NCBI RefSeq assembly: GCF_017573465.1
Contig: NZ_JAGEPF010000014.1
Location: forward strand, 124,001-188,000
Length of the DNA: 64,000 nucleotides
From: Actinomadura violacea
GTDB lineage: Bacteria > Actinomycetota > Actinomycetes > Streptosporangiales > Streptosporangiaceae
Reading direction: 5' to 3'
Shown: positions 28,405-36,714 of the stretch, one piece after another
Layout of the letters: every line of letters starts with the position of its first letter
How positions within the stretch are numbered: the stretch's first letter is position 1
Translations under genes and position numbers: made by a program
The notes under the pieces: generated by a model
Told to the model about the DNA's origin: nothing
What the model saw: the letters and a program-made list of their open reading frames with translations, nothing else
Databases searched by the model: none

Positions 28405-28953
28405 CTAGCGTCGGCCTCCGAAGGTCCAGTCATGGACTTCGATTTCCGCGTAGCGGTCCGCGGCAAGGACGGTGCGGGCGACCTCCGGGGACGATGCGTG
28501 GACCAGTGCGGCGGTGCCCAGCCAGGTGCTGCCGTCGTCGGACAGCAGGGGGCCGTAGGCGATCAGCGCGTGGTGGTCGGGTGGCAGGTCGCGGTCGGCG
28601 GTGTGGCCCGCACCGAGGCCGAGCACCAGGTAGTGGGTGCCCTCGGTCCGGTCGCCGGTGAACTCCCACATCGTGCGGCCGAGCGTGTTGTGCCACCGCC
28701 GCAGCATGACGTCGCGGTAGGCGCCGGCCTGGTAGCCGGGCTCGTCGAAGGCGAATGCGCGCGCCGCGGACGAGTCGGGCAGGTCGACGATGTGGACGCT
28801 GCCCGTGGGCGTTTCGCCGTCTTCGGCCAAGGTCGGACCACGGGCGATCATCTCGGCCGCGTACCCGTCCATGTAGGACCAGTGCTCTTCCAAGAGTTCA
28901 TAGCGCAGTTCCAGAGAGTCGCGCCTGTCACGGTGGTAGCAGAAGAACTCCAT
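28405..28953 (-). CDS. YciI-like domain protein, tandem repeat
   Basis: 182 residues. Both halves look like YCII (ferredoxin-fold, dimeric alpha-beta barrel) domains: the first with LLEEHWSYMDGYAAEMIARGPTL and SVHIVDLPD, the second with HHALIAYGPLLSDDGSTWLG and VHASSPEVARTVLAADRYAEIEVHDW. The E-H pair of the first domain may be catalytic. It is probably a small-molecule binding or dehydratase-like protein; substrate unknown. ATG start with no obvious strong SD. Confidence 0.7.
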   Translation of the reverse strand: MEFFCYHRDRRDSLELRYELLEEHWSYMDGYAAEMIARGPTLAEDGETPTGSVHIVDLPDSSAARAFAFDEPGYQAGAYRDVMLRRWHNTLGRTMWEFTGDRTEGTHYLVLGLGAGHTADRDLPPDHHALIAYGPLLSDDGSTWLGTAALVHASSPEVARTVLAADRYAEIEVHDWTFGGRR

Positions 28954-29009
28954 GCCGGACAGTCTTCACCATCCTGGCCAGGACATGATCGTCCGCCCAG
29001 GCAGCGGGG

Positions 29010-29558
29010 TCAGTTCGGGTTCTGCACGGGGGTGGCGATGCCCTCTCGTACAAGGCGGAGTAGGCGGTCGGTCTGAGCGGCGCCGGATCCGGCGGTGGCT
29101 ACAGCGCCGGCCAGTGCCAGGAGGTCCGGTCCGTCGAGGTCGCGGCGGACGGCACCGGTCTCCTGGGCTCTCGCCAGGAGAGGGGCCAGGGCCGCGCGCA
29201 TGGCCGCATGCCATTCGTCGAAGAGGGGAGAGCGTCCATCCTCCGGAATGGCGCGGGCCAGGTCGCCCTTGTCGGCGACGTGGGTGATGAAGGCCCGCAG
29301 CCAGGTGAAGAGCGCGTCCGCAGGCGGCTCATGGTGCAGGAGGTCCCGCCCCTTGGTGGTGAGGTCGGTGACCTCGTCCGAGTAGACGGCGACGAGCAGG
29401 TCGCGGCGTGTAGGGAAATGCCGGTACAGGGTGGCGTTGCCCACGCCCGCGTGACGGGCGATGTCGTCGAGGGGCGCGCTGGGGCCGCGCTCAGTGAAGA
29501 CCTTCTTGGCCACCGTGAGGATGAGGTCGCGGTTGCGCTGCGCGTCCGCCCTGGGCAT
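29010..29558 (-). CDS. TetR-family transcriptional regulator
   Basis: 182 residues. The N-terminal HTH is clear: FTERGPSAPLDDIARHAGVGNATLYRHFPTRRDLL, with the TLYRHF recognition segment near residue 43. The C-terminal ligand domain resembles the SACE_7040-type (TetR_C) family by eye. The start MPRADAQRNRD has SD CAGGAG 5 bases upstream; upstream codons in the same frame are rejected. It is divergent from the GNAT gene at 29687, whose promoter it may share. Confidence 0.9.
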   Translation of the reverse strand: MPRADAQRNRDLILTVAKKVFTERGPSAPLDDIARHAGVGNATLYRHFPTRRDLLVAVYSDEVTDLTTKGRDLLHHEPPADALFTWLRAFITHVADKGDLARAIPEDGRSPLFDEWHAAMRAALAPLLARAQETGAVRRDLDGPDLLALAGAVATAGSGAAQTDRLLRLVREGIATPVQNPN

Positions 29559-29565
29559 GGCTCTC

Positions 29566-29588
29566 CTGACCGTGAACTCCCTGGTCAG
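29566..29588. promoter_or_regulatory. Candidate TetR operator
   Basis: Inverted repeat CTGACC / GGTCAG with an 11-base spacer, immediately before the TetR start, next to TAGACT on the minus strand (29588-29593), which fits a -10 box. Placement over the start region suggests autorepression. Confidence 0.4.
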
Positions 29589-29686
29589 TCTACGGCGCCG
29601 GTCCACGCGCGGGTGCCTGGAGGGCGGAGCGGGCCGGTCGGGGAGGATGGGGAAGCCAGATGCATCCACGGCGGAAGGACGCAGCG

Positions 29687-30154
29687 GTGGGGAACATCCG
29701 ACGAGCGCGAGTGGAAGACCACGAGGCGGTCGTGCGGACGATGCCGGAGTGGTGGGCCGACTCCCGCACTCCGGAGCAGGCACGCCAACTGACGCTGCTG
29801 CTGCCCCGGCTGTTCTTTGAGCACTTCTCAGGGACGAGCCTCGTCATGAACGGTGACGACGGCATGGACGGTTTCCTCGTGGGATTTCATTCCGCGGACC
29901 ACCCGGACGAGGCCTACATCCATTTCGTGGGGGTCGACCCGAAGCGGCGTAAGGACGGCGTCGCGCGGGCGCTGTACGAAAGGTTCTTCGAGGAGGCCGC
30001 GGCGGCCGGCCGTACGAAGGTCAAGGCGATCACGTCGCCCGCCAATACCGGCTCCATCGCCTTCCACCGGGCCATGGGCTTCGACGTCCACGAACCAAGC
30101 CCCGGACACGACGGCCCTGGGCAGGACCGTGTGCGGTTCGAGAAGACGCTCTAG
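29687..30154 (+). CDS. GNAT-family N-acetyltransferase
   Basis: 155 residues of the GCN5-related acetyltransferase fold. Motif A is visible as IHFVGVDPKRRKDGVARALYERF (acetyl-CoA pyrophosphate loop R/Q-x-x-G-x-A variant) and motif B as SPANTGSIAFHRAMGFDVHE. The GTG start has AAGGA 7 bases upstream; an in-frame start 9 codons earlier is possible. Substrate unknown. It converges with the response regulator gene, overlapping by 4 bases. Confidence 0.88.
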   Translation: MGNIRRARVEDHEAVVRTMPEWWADSRTPEQARQLTLLLPRLFFEHFSGTSLVMNGDDGMDGFLVGFHSADHPDEAYIHFVGVDPKRRKDGVARALYERFFEEAAAAGRTKVKAITSPANTGSIAFHRAMGFDVHEPSPGHDGPGQDRVRFEKTL

Positions 30155-30816
30155 GCGGCCGCGCGGCTACGGAGGTAGGTGAGGACGGCGAGCACGCGGC
30201 GGTTCTTGTCGTCGGTCAACGGCAGGTCGAGCTTGGTGAGGATGTTGCCGACATGCTTGCCCACCGTCACCTCGGCGACGGTGAGGATCTGCGCGATGGC
30301 TGTGTTGGAGTGCCCTTCCGCTATGAGGGCGAGCACCTCGCGCTCGCGCGCGGACAGCCGTGACAGCGGATCCCGGCTGCGGCGCAGAAGCTGCCGGACG
30401 ACCGTGGGGTCGACGACCGTACCGCCGCCCACGACCCGGCGCAGCGCGGCGACGAACTCCTCGACGTCGACGATCCGGTCCTTGAGTAGGTAGCCGACGC
30501 TCGTACCGCCGTTGGAGTCGAGCAGGTCGGCGGAGTAGCTCAGCTCGACGTACTGGCTGAGCGCGACGACTGCCAGGCCGGGGTGCGCCTTGCGCAGTTC
30601 CACCGCGGCGCGGAGCCCTTCGTCGCTGAATCCGGGCGGCATGCGGATGTCGGTCACCACGAGGTCGGGGGAGTGCTCCTCTACCGCGGCCTTGAGGGCG
30701 TCGGCGTCCTCCACTGCGGCGACCACGTCGAAACCGAACTTGCCGAGCAGGCCGACGAGCCCTTCCCGCAGGAGCACGCCGTCTTCGGCGAGGACTACTC
30801 GGACGGTCGGCTGCAA
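30151..30816 (-). CDS. NarL/FixJ-family response regulator
   Basis: 221 residues. The receiver domain shows VRVVLAEDGVLLREGL with the acidic pocket and the phosphoacceptor Asp in LVVTDIRMPPG (near residue 55). The C-terminal LuxR-type HTH contains LSAREREVLALIAEGHSNTAIAQ and VEVTVGKHVGNIL. TTG start with GGAG 5 bases upstream, 22 bases inside the end of the kinase gene, so the two are coupled. The likely target is the divergent ABC exporter at 32.2-34.9 kb. Confidence 0.93.
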   Translation of the reverse strand: MQPTVRVVLAEDGVLLREGLVGLLGKFGFDVVAAVEDADALKAAVEEHSPDLVVTDIRMPPGFSDEGLRAAVELRKAHPGLAVVALSQYVELSYSADLLDSNGGTSVGYLLKDRIVDVEEFVAALRRVVGGGTVVDPTVVRQLLRRSRDPLSRLSAREREVLALIAEGHSNTAIAQILTVAEVTVGKHVGNILTKLDLPLTDDKNRRVLAVLTYLRSRAAA

Positions 30817-32117
30817 GGGAACTCCACGCGTAGGACGGTCGGCCCGCCGGCCGGACTGGACAGGAGCATTCTTCCGTCGATCACCGCTACACGGTCGGCC
30901 AGTCCGGTAAGTCCGCTCCCTAGGGCGGGGTTCGCGCCGCCCTTGCCGTCGTCCTCCACCTCCAGGGCCAGGGTTCCGTCGCGCAGGTGGGCCCTTATCC
31001 GGCCGTTCTGTGCGCTGCTGTGCTTGGCGATGTTGGACAGGGCCTCCGCGGCGACGAAGTAGGCGGTGCCCTCCTCGTGCGGGGGAAGCCGTTCGGGCAG
31101 GTCCGTCTCGACCGTCACGGGTACGGGGGAGCGGTCGGCGAGTTCGCGCAGCGCCGCGGGCAGCCCTCTGTCGGTCAGCACGCGCGGATGGATGCCGCGG
31201 ATGAGCTCGCGCAACTCGTCCATGAGGAGCTTGGCCTGCTCATGGGCCTCCGACACGTTGCGGCCGGCATCGGAGTCTGAAGGGAGTTCCACCCGGGCCA
31301 TGCCGAGTTTGAGCGTGAGGCCGATCAGGCGTTGCTGGGCGCCGTCGTGCAGGTCCCGTTCGATGCGCCGCCGCTCTGCCTCGAACGCGTCCACCAGCCG
31401 TGCCCTGGAGCGGGACACCTCCACGAGTTCGGCGCGGAGCCGCTCACCGGAGCCTCGTCCGAGAAGGCTTCTGGCCACGGCTCCGTGCGCGCCCGCGAGG
31501 ACCGCTGCAAGGTAGGGAATGGAGGGCAGCAGAGCCAGCCCGGCTATCGCGTACGGGACGGCGTCCGCCGGAGTCGCCACCTTGGCCAGGCCAAGAGCCA
31601 CCGGCTCGCCGTCGCCTTGAGCGAGAAGCGGACTGAAGACGAGGCCGGCGACCGCGAACACGTACAACAGCAGCGCGGCGTACAGGACGGGAACCACGGT
31701 CACCAGCAGGGATGCGTAGCCCATCTCACGCCAGATGGCGGATTCCCCGTAACGGACCAGCGACCATGTGCGCGGCTCGGAGCCGTTCACGCGAGAGTGG
31801 GCCGAGACGATGGGACGGACGTCCACCAACCGGAGCCTGCGGCGTTCCACCTCGGCGACGGGGAGAGCCACCAGCGGGCCCAGACCGGCGACGAACAGGA
31901 CGCCCAACGCCACGAGCAGCAGGCGCGCGCCGACCCCGTACCCGGACGAGAGGGCGGCGGCCCACGGCAGCACCAGCATCCCGAACGGGACGGCCGCCGC
32001 GAGCATCGGGACGGACGTCGACAGCAGGTAGCCCGCGCATCGCCAGGGCCAGGCCGAGATCAGGAACCGCCGCCCGGCCGCGGCCTCCAGCGCGGTGCGG
32101 GGCTCGGAGACGGTCAT
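30795..32117 (-). CDS. Sensor histidine kinase, NarL-partner type
   Basis: About 440 residues. The N-terminal half has several membrane helices (for example LLSTSVPMLAAAVPFGMLVL and LLVALGVLFVAGLGPLVAL). The HisKA_3 box RRIERDLHDGAQQRLIGL carries the phosphorylated His. The ATPase has AAEALSNIAKHS (N-box) and VEDDGKGG (G1). The ATG at 32117 was chosen; TTG codons at 32126 and 32135 are also in frame. Short extracellular loops suggest membrane sensing, common for kinases next to efflux ABC genes. Confidence 0.92.
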   Translation of the reverse strand: MTVSEPRTALEAAAGRRFLISAWPWRCAGYLLSTSVPMLAAAVPFGMLVLPWAAALSSGYGVGARLLLVALGVLFVAGLGPLVALPVAEVERRRLRLVDVRPIVSAHSRVNGSEPRTWSLVRYGESAIWREMGYASLLVTVVPVLYAALLLYVFAVAGLVFSPLLAQGDGEPVALGLAKVATPADAVPYAIAGLALLPSIPYLAAVLAGAHGAVARSLLGRGSGERLRAELVEVSRSRARLVDAFEAERRRIERDLHDGAQQRLIGLTLKLGMARVELPSDSDAGRNVSEAHEQAKLLMDELRELIRGIHPRVLTDRGLPAALRELADRSPVPVTVETDLPERLPPHEEGTAYFVAAEALSNIAKHSSAQNGRIRAHLRDGTLALEVEDDGKGGANPALGSGLTGLADRVAVIDGRMLLSSPAGGPTVLRVEFPCSRPSE

Positions 32118-32152
32118 GGAACCCAAGCTAGCCAAGCTCGCGCGGCCGGACG

Positions 32153-32168
32153 GTATGGCTGGCCATAC
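32153..32168. promoter_or_regulatory. Palindrome in the divergent kinase/ABC promoter region
   Basis: GTATGGC-TG-GCCATAC, a perfect 7-base-arm inverted repeat in the 110-base gap between the kinase gene (minus) and the ABC exporter gene (plus). Positioned to be a binding site of the neighbouring response regulator; inference only. Confidence 0.45.
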
Positions 32169-32227
32169 TTCAAAGATCCTGGTTGGGCGTCATGCGGAGG
32201 CTTCGGTCCGGATGGTTCCGTGAACGC

Positions 32228-33013
32228 ATGACCAGCACACCGACGTCCGCCCTCCCGATCGCGGCCCGCGTTCCACCGGGGCTCCCCGCGGCCGAGCTGC
32301 TGGACGCGACCCGCGAGTACGGCAGCGGCAACGCGCTGGTCCGTGCCCTCGACGGCGTCTCCATCGCCTTCCCCGCCGGATCGTGGACGGCCGTGATGGG
32401 CCCGTCGGGCTCCGGGAAGTCCACCCTGCTGCACTGCGCCGCCGGGCTCGACCGGGTGACGCGGGGCCGGGTCCTGCTCGCCGGGCAGGAGATCACCGGC
32501 GCGCCCGACCGGGTGCTGACCGGGCTGCGGCGGCGCACCATGGGCTTCGTCTTCCAGAGCTTCAACCTCATCGGCTCGCTCACCGCCGAGCAGAACGTCG
32601 CGCTCCCGCTCAAGCTCGCCGGCGCCCGCGTCCGCCGCGCCGACGTGCGCGCGGTGCTGGCCTCGGTCGGGCTGGGCGACCGGCTGAGACACCGCCCGCG
32701 TGAACTGTCCGGCGGGCAGCAGCAGCGCGTCGCGATCGCCCGCGCCATGGTCACCCGGCCCGCCGTCCTGTTCGCCGACGAGCCGACCGGCGCGCTCGAC
32801 TCCGCGTCCGCCCGCACCGTGCTCGGCCTGCTGCGGACCATGGTCGACCGGGAGGGGCAGAGCATCGCCATGGTCACCCACGACCCGGCCGCCGCGGCGC
32901 ACGCCGACGCCGTCGTGTTCATGTCCGACGGGCGCCTCGTCGACCGGCTCGTCCGCCCCACGGCCCGCGAGGTGGCCGACCGGCTCGCCCGGCTGGAGGC
33001 CGCCCCGTGCTGA
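32228..33013 (+). CDS. ABC transporter ATP-binding protein (MacB/LolD-type)
   Basis: 261-residue ATPase. Walker A GPSGSGKST (near residue 56), the Q-loop FVFQSFNLI, signature LSGGQQQRVAIARAM, Walker B AVLFADEPTGALD and the switch VTHD are all intact. It pairs with the FtsX-type permease that starts 7 bases before its stop. I chose the ATG at 32228 (MTSTPTSAL); a TTG at 32183 gives 15 more residues. Exporters of this type remove peptides or lipophilic antibiotics, often under an adjacent two-component system, as here. Confidence 0.93.
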   Translation: MTSTPTSALPIAARVPPGLPAAELLDATREYGSGNALVRALDGVSIAFPAGSWTAVMGPSGSGKSTLLHCAAGLDRVTRGRVLLAGQEITGAPDRVLTGLRRRTMGFVFQSFNLIGSLTAEQNVALPLKLAGARVRRADVRAVLASVGLGDRLRHRPRELSGGQQQRVAIARAMVTRPAVLFADEPTGALDSASARTVLGLLRTMVDREGQSIAMVTHDPAAAAHADAVVFMSDGRLVDRLVRPTAREVADRLARLEAAPC

Positions 33014-34950
33014 CCCTCGCCCTCAACACCTTCCGGGAACGCTGGCGGCTGTTCGCCGGCGCCATCACCGCCGTGGCGCTCGGCGTGGCGCTCGTGCAGT
33101 CGTCGCTGCTGGTCATGGTGGCCACGGACCGGGCACCGATTCCCGCCGGCGTCACCGGCCGGGCCAGGGAAGAGCTCCGCGAGGGCTACGCCGGGGCGGC
33201 CACGCTGCTCGGCATGACGGTGATGCTGTCGGCCTTCCTGACCGTCTTCATCGTCAGCTCGACCTTCGCCTTCACCGTCGCCCAGCGCCGCCGCGATTTG
33301 GCCCTGCTCCGCCTCGTCGGCGGCGGCCGCGGCCAGCTCGTCCTGCTGCTGCTCGGCGAGGCGCTGCTGCTCGGCCTCACCGGCACGGCGGCGGGCGTGC
33401 TCGTCGGCCTCCCCGCGACCTGGCTGCAGGCCCGGCTGCTGATCGCGCTCGGCTTCCTGCCGGGCGGGTTCCCGCTCGTCTGGGACGGCGGTGTCCTCAT
33501 CGCCTCCGGCTGCGTCGGGATCACCGTCGCCCTCGTGGGCGTGCTCGCCGCGGCGCGCCGCGCCGCGAAGGTCCGCCCGCTGGACGCGCTGCGCGACACC
33601 GGAGGCGCCGCCCGCGTGATGACCCCGATGCGCTGGCTGGCGGGCCTGTCCTGCCTCGCGTTCACGATCTGGATGGTGTCGCTCGCCCAGTCCGCCGACC
33701 TGCTCGGCGCCATGCTCATGGGGCTCGGCATCTCCATCATGGGCGCCGTCTCGCTCAGCGCGCTGAGCCCCCTCGTCGTCCCGCTCGCCGGACGCGTCGT
33801 GGGCGCCGTCCTGCGGACGAGCACCCTCGGCGAACTGGCCCAGGCCAACCTCCGCGACGGCGTGCGGCGCAGCGCGTCCACCGCCGCCCCGCTCATCGTC
33901 CTGGTCGCCCTGCTCCTCGGCCTGACCGGCACCCTCGGGTCCCTGGCGCTGATGTCCGGGGAGGAGCAACGCCACCTCGTCCGCGGCGACCTGGTCGTGA
34001 CCTCGACCGGTGCCGACCTGGACCGCATCGAGTCCGTCCCCGGCGTCGCGGCCGCATCACCGCAGATCTCCCTGTCCATGAGCGTGACCGCCCGGCACCA
34101 CGAGGCGAACCGCACATGGCGCCAGACCCACTACTCGGGCATCGTCGCGATCGACGCGGCGGCCTACGCGCGCACCCACGACCTCCACGTCCGCGCGGGC
34201 TCGCTCGCCCGGCTCCGCGGCCGGACGATCGCCCTCGGCCCCGGCATGGCGGAGTCGGGAATCCGGGTCGGCTCCACCGTGACCGCCGCCATCAGCGGCC
34301 ACAAGACGCGACTGAAGGTCGTCGCTGCACTCCGCGCAACGCTGGAGAACTACTCCGAGACGTTCCTCGTGCCACGCGACCTCGTCCCCGCCTCGACCAT
34401 CGCCACGGCGAAGGCCGAGACCGTGATCCGCCTCGCCCCCGGCACGAGCCGGTCGACGGCTCGGACGGCGATGCGCGCGGCCGGCGCGGACAAGGTCCAG
34501 ACCGTCCCGCAATGGGCGGACACCAGGACCGCCGCGCAGCAGCGCGGCAACATGGGGATCCTCGCCGTCCTCATGGGCATGGCGGGCGGCTACGCGGTGG
34601 TCGCGGTCATCAACGCCGTCATGATCGCCGGTACCGAACGGCGCACCGAGTTCGCCGCCGCCCGGGTCACAGGCCTGACCCGCCCGCAGGTGATCCGTGC
34701 CGCACTGATCGAGTCGTGGGCGGTCACCGCGATCGGCCTCGTCCTCGGCTGCACGGTGGCGGCCGGTGCCCTCGCCGGCATGCTCGCCGCCTCGCTGCGC
34801 GCCGCGGGCCGCCCCCTGGTCGACGTCCCCTGGACTCTCCTCGGCATCACCACGCTCGCGGCCTTCGCCGTCACGGGAGCCGCCAGCATCTGGACGACCT
34901 TCTCCGCGACCAAGCCCCGCCCCGTCGCCCTCCTGGCCGCCCGCGAATGA
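33007..34950 (+). CDS. FtsX-type ABC transporter permease
   Basis: 647-residue permease with two FtsX domains. TM1 is near residues 15-35, followed by a short extracytoplasmic part. Helices at about 60-85, 110-140 and 155-180 make the first FtsX unit. A second group is seen at 215-320, then a ~180-residue extracellular region, then three C-terminal helices (MGILAVLMGMAGGYAVVAVINAV onward). GTG start overlaps the ATPase gene by 7 bases. Substrate unknown; no efflux specificity can be read from sequence. Confidence 0.9.
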   Translation: MLTLALNTFRERWRLFAGAITAVALGVALVQSSLLVMVATDRAPIPAGVTGRAREELREGYAGAATLLGMTVMLSAFLTVFIVSSTFAFTVAQRRRDLALLRLVGGGRGQLVLLLLGEALLLGLTGTAAGVLVGLPATWLQARLLIALGFLPGGFPLVWDGGVLIASGCVGITVALVGVLAAARRAAKVRPLDALRDTGGAARVMTPMRWLAGLSCLAFTIWMVSLAQSADLLGAMLMGLGISIMGAVSLSALSPLVVPLAGRVVGAVLRTSTLGELAQANLRDGVRRSASTAAPLIVLVALLLGLTGTLGSLALMSGEEQRHLVRGDLVVTSTGADLDRIESVPGVAAASPQISLSMSVTARHHEANRTWRQTHYSGIVAIDAAAYARTHDLHVRAGSLARLRGRTIALGPGMAESGIRVGSTVTAAISGHKTRLKVVAALRATLENYSETFLVPRDLVPASTIATAKAETVIRLAPGTSRSTARTAMRAAGADKVQTVPQWADTRTAAQQRGNMGILAVLMGMAGGYAVVAVINAVMIAGTERRTEFAAARVTGLTRPQVIRAALIESWAVTAIGLVLGCTVAAGALAGMLAASLRAAGRPLVDVPWTLLGITTLAAFAVTGAASIWTTFSATKPRPVALLAARE

Positions 34951-35635
34951 CCCGAACCCGAAGGGAGGCGGCCCCAGGAGGAAGCCCGGCCCACACCACG
35001 ATGAAGGAACTCAGACGACGCCAGGTGACGGAGGCCAGATCCCGAGTGGTGAGACCAGGTGGTGTCCGGCATGACGCAGGTCAGGCCGCGAGTGACGAAG
35101 ACCCGGCGGACGTGGCTTGAGCGGAGGCGGAACGAGTGTGTCCGGCTTGGTGGTCGGCGGCGGATTGGGTGGTTCTTGCCGGTGGAGTCGCTGCCGCGGG
35201 GCGGAGCGGGTCTCGCTCATTGTGGTCGGGGTGCGGGTTCGGTGCTCGGGGTGGGAGTCGGTGTTGCGGGGCTGTGAAGTGAGCGTGTCAGTACGGCAGG
35301 AGGCGGCCCGAGGGGGTCCTCAGGTCCGGCGGGCTCGGTTGACGTGGGGGCTTGGGGCGCTTGATGAGCTGCTGCCGTGCCATGTTGATCATCTCCCCCG
35401 TCGGGCCGGGTTTAACCCGTCGATCGAGCCGATGTCACCTGCACCTCGTACGACGCGGGCGCCGCAGGCGAGGTTCAGCGAGCTTATGCGACATCCTCTG
35501 CCGGTTCGACCGTTTTTCAGGAAGGACGGTCGACCGAACGTGGTCATGCGGTCACATGTGGTGGCGGCCGAAAGTGGTCGGGGAAGCCCGTTCCGCGGCG
35601 CCGGCGCCGGGCGGTATGGACGGTGGTCGTGCGGG
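34951..35635. other. Gene-poor intergenic region
   Basis: About 685 bases with no convincing gene. Several frames stay open only because of composition, without a Shine-Dalgarno, family motif or normal third-position pattern. An imperfect inverted repeat, CGGTTCGACCG (35502-35512) with CGGTCGACCG (35527-35536), lies about 100 bases beyond the ABC-2 permease stop and may terminate that transcript. The stretch could hold degraded gene remnants. Confidence 0.5.
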
Positions 35636-36586
35636 TCAGGACACGATGTCGCGGTTGTGGAAGCGGCGGAACGCGAGCGCGAACAGGACCGCGGCGTAGG
35701 TGACGGAGATGGCCGCGCCCTTGGCCATGCCGGTCCACTGGATCTGCGGTTGGAGGGCGTCCATCCACGAGTACATCCAGTGCGTCGGCAGGAAGTCGCG
35801 CCAGGAGCCGAGGGCGGTGACCGCGTCCAGGATGTTGCTGACGATGACGAGCCCTACGGCGCCGCCGACCGCGCCGAGCGGGGAGTCGGTGACGACCGAG
35901 AGAAGGAACGCCAGGGCGGCGACGACGAGCTGGGCCGTGAGGGAGTAGGCGATGACGATCCCCATGCGGCCGATCGCGGTGGACGCGGGGACGGTGCCGC
36001 CGGTCGGTAGCTCCACGTCCGCCCAGCCGAAGCCGACGGTGCCCGCGACCAGGGACATCAGCGGCAGCGTGACGACCGCGGCGACCGAGTAGGAGAGGGC
36101 GACGATCAGCTTCTGCCGGAGGAGGCGGGCACGCGGGACGGGGGCGGCGAGCAGGTAGCGCAGCGACGACCAGCCGGCCTCGCTGGCCACGGTGTCGCCG
36201 CAGAACAGGGCGACGGCGACGACGAGCAGGAAACCGGTCGAGACGAACAGGGCGAACAGCGTGAAGTTCAGAGCGCCGGCGGTGGCGACGTCCACCAGGC
36301 TCGGGACACCGTTGCCGGACGGCGAGCCACCGATCTTGAAAGCGCCGACCAGGACCCAAGGCAGGACGAGGAGGATGCTGAAGGCGATGAGGGTGCGCCG
36401 GCGCCGGAACTGCCGGATCGCCTCGACGCGCAGCGGGAGCGTGCGCCGCACGCTGTACCCGGCCGGTGACGTCTCCGTCAGATGCGTCTCGGCCGCATCG
36501 GGTTCTTCGGAGACCGCCGGTGAGGCGGCCTCGGGCTCTCCGGGGCCGGCCGCGTCGCCCGCCTTCGGCTCTCTGGAAGTGGTCAT
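35636..36586 (-). CDS. ABC-2 type transporter permease
   Basis: 316 residues. A ~45-residue hydrophilic Glu/Ala/Pro-rich N-terminus precedes six predicted helices (starting with TLIAFSILLVLPWVLVGAF). The segment CGDTVASEAGWSSLRYLLAAPVPR is typical of ABC-2 permeases (NatB/YhgE-like). It is coupled through a 43-codon ORF to the hydrolase-ATPase fusion gene and is almost surely its membrane partner. Substrate unknown. Confidence 0.9.
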   Translation of the reverse strand: MTTSREPKAGDAAGPGEPEAASPAVSEEPDAAETHLTETSPAGYSVRRTLPLRVEAIRQFRRRRTLIAFSILLVLPWVLVGAFKIGGSPSGNGVPSLVDVATAGALNFTLFALFVSTGFLLVVAVALFCGDTVASEAGWSSLRYLLAAPVPRARLLRQKLIVALSYSVAAVVTLPLMSLVAGTVGFGWADVELPTGGTVPASTAIGRMGIVIAYSLTAQLVVAALAFLLSVVTDSPLGAVGGAVGLVIVSNILDAVTALGSWRDFLPTHWMYSWMDALQPQIQWTGMAKGAAISVTYAAVLFALAFRRFHNRDIVS

Positions 36587-36714
36587 GGCGTGTGCCCCGG
36601 CGTCGTGTCGGTCACCGTCGGACCTCCGGAGGCGGCGGCGCGCATCCCGGGCGCGGCCGTGCTGGCCGGGTCCGTCCTCGGGCTGTTCGTCTCGGGTTCT
36701 CTGGGCGCGGTCAT
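36583..36714 (-). CDS. Small coupled ORF, 43 residues
   Basis: An ORF whose ATG overlaps the upstream fusion gene stop (ATGA) and whose stop overlaps the ABC-2 permease ATG (ATGA). The product is hydrophilic, rich in Pro, Thr and Ala, and begins MTAPREPETNSPRTD. That start is reminiscent of the permease N-terminus MTTSREPKAGD, so it may be a duplicated or detached N-terminus, a translational coupling device, or a real small protein. Nothing else is recognised. Confidence 0.4.
   Translation of the reverse strand: MTAPREPETNSPRTDPASTAAPGMRAAASGGPTVTDTTPGHTP

Noticed and set aside
35117..36010. Plus-strand open frame of about 300 codons overlapping the ABC-2 permease
   Set aside because: It lies antisense to a clear membrane protein and has no motif or ribosome site.
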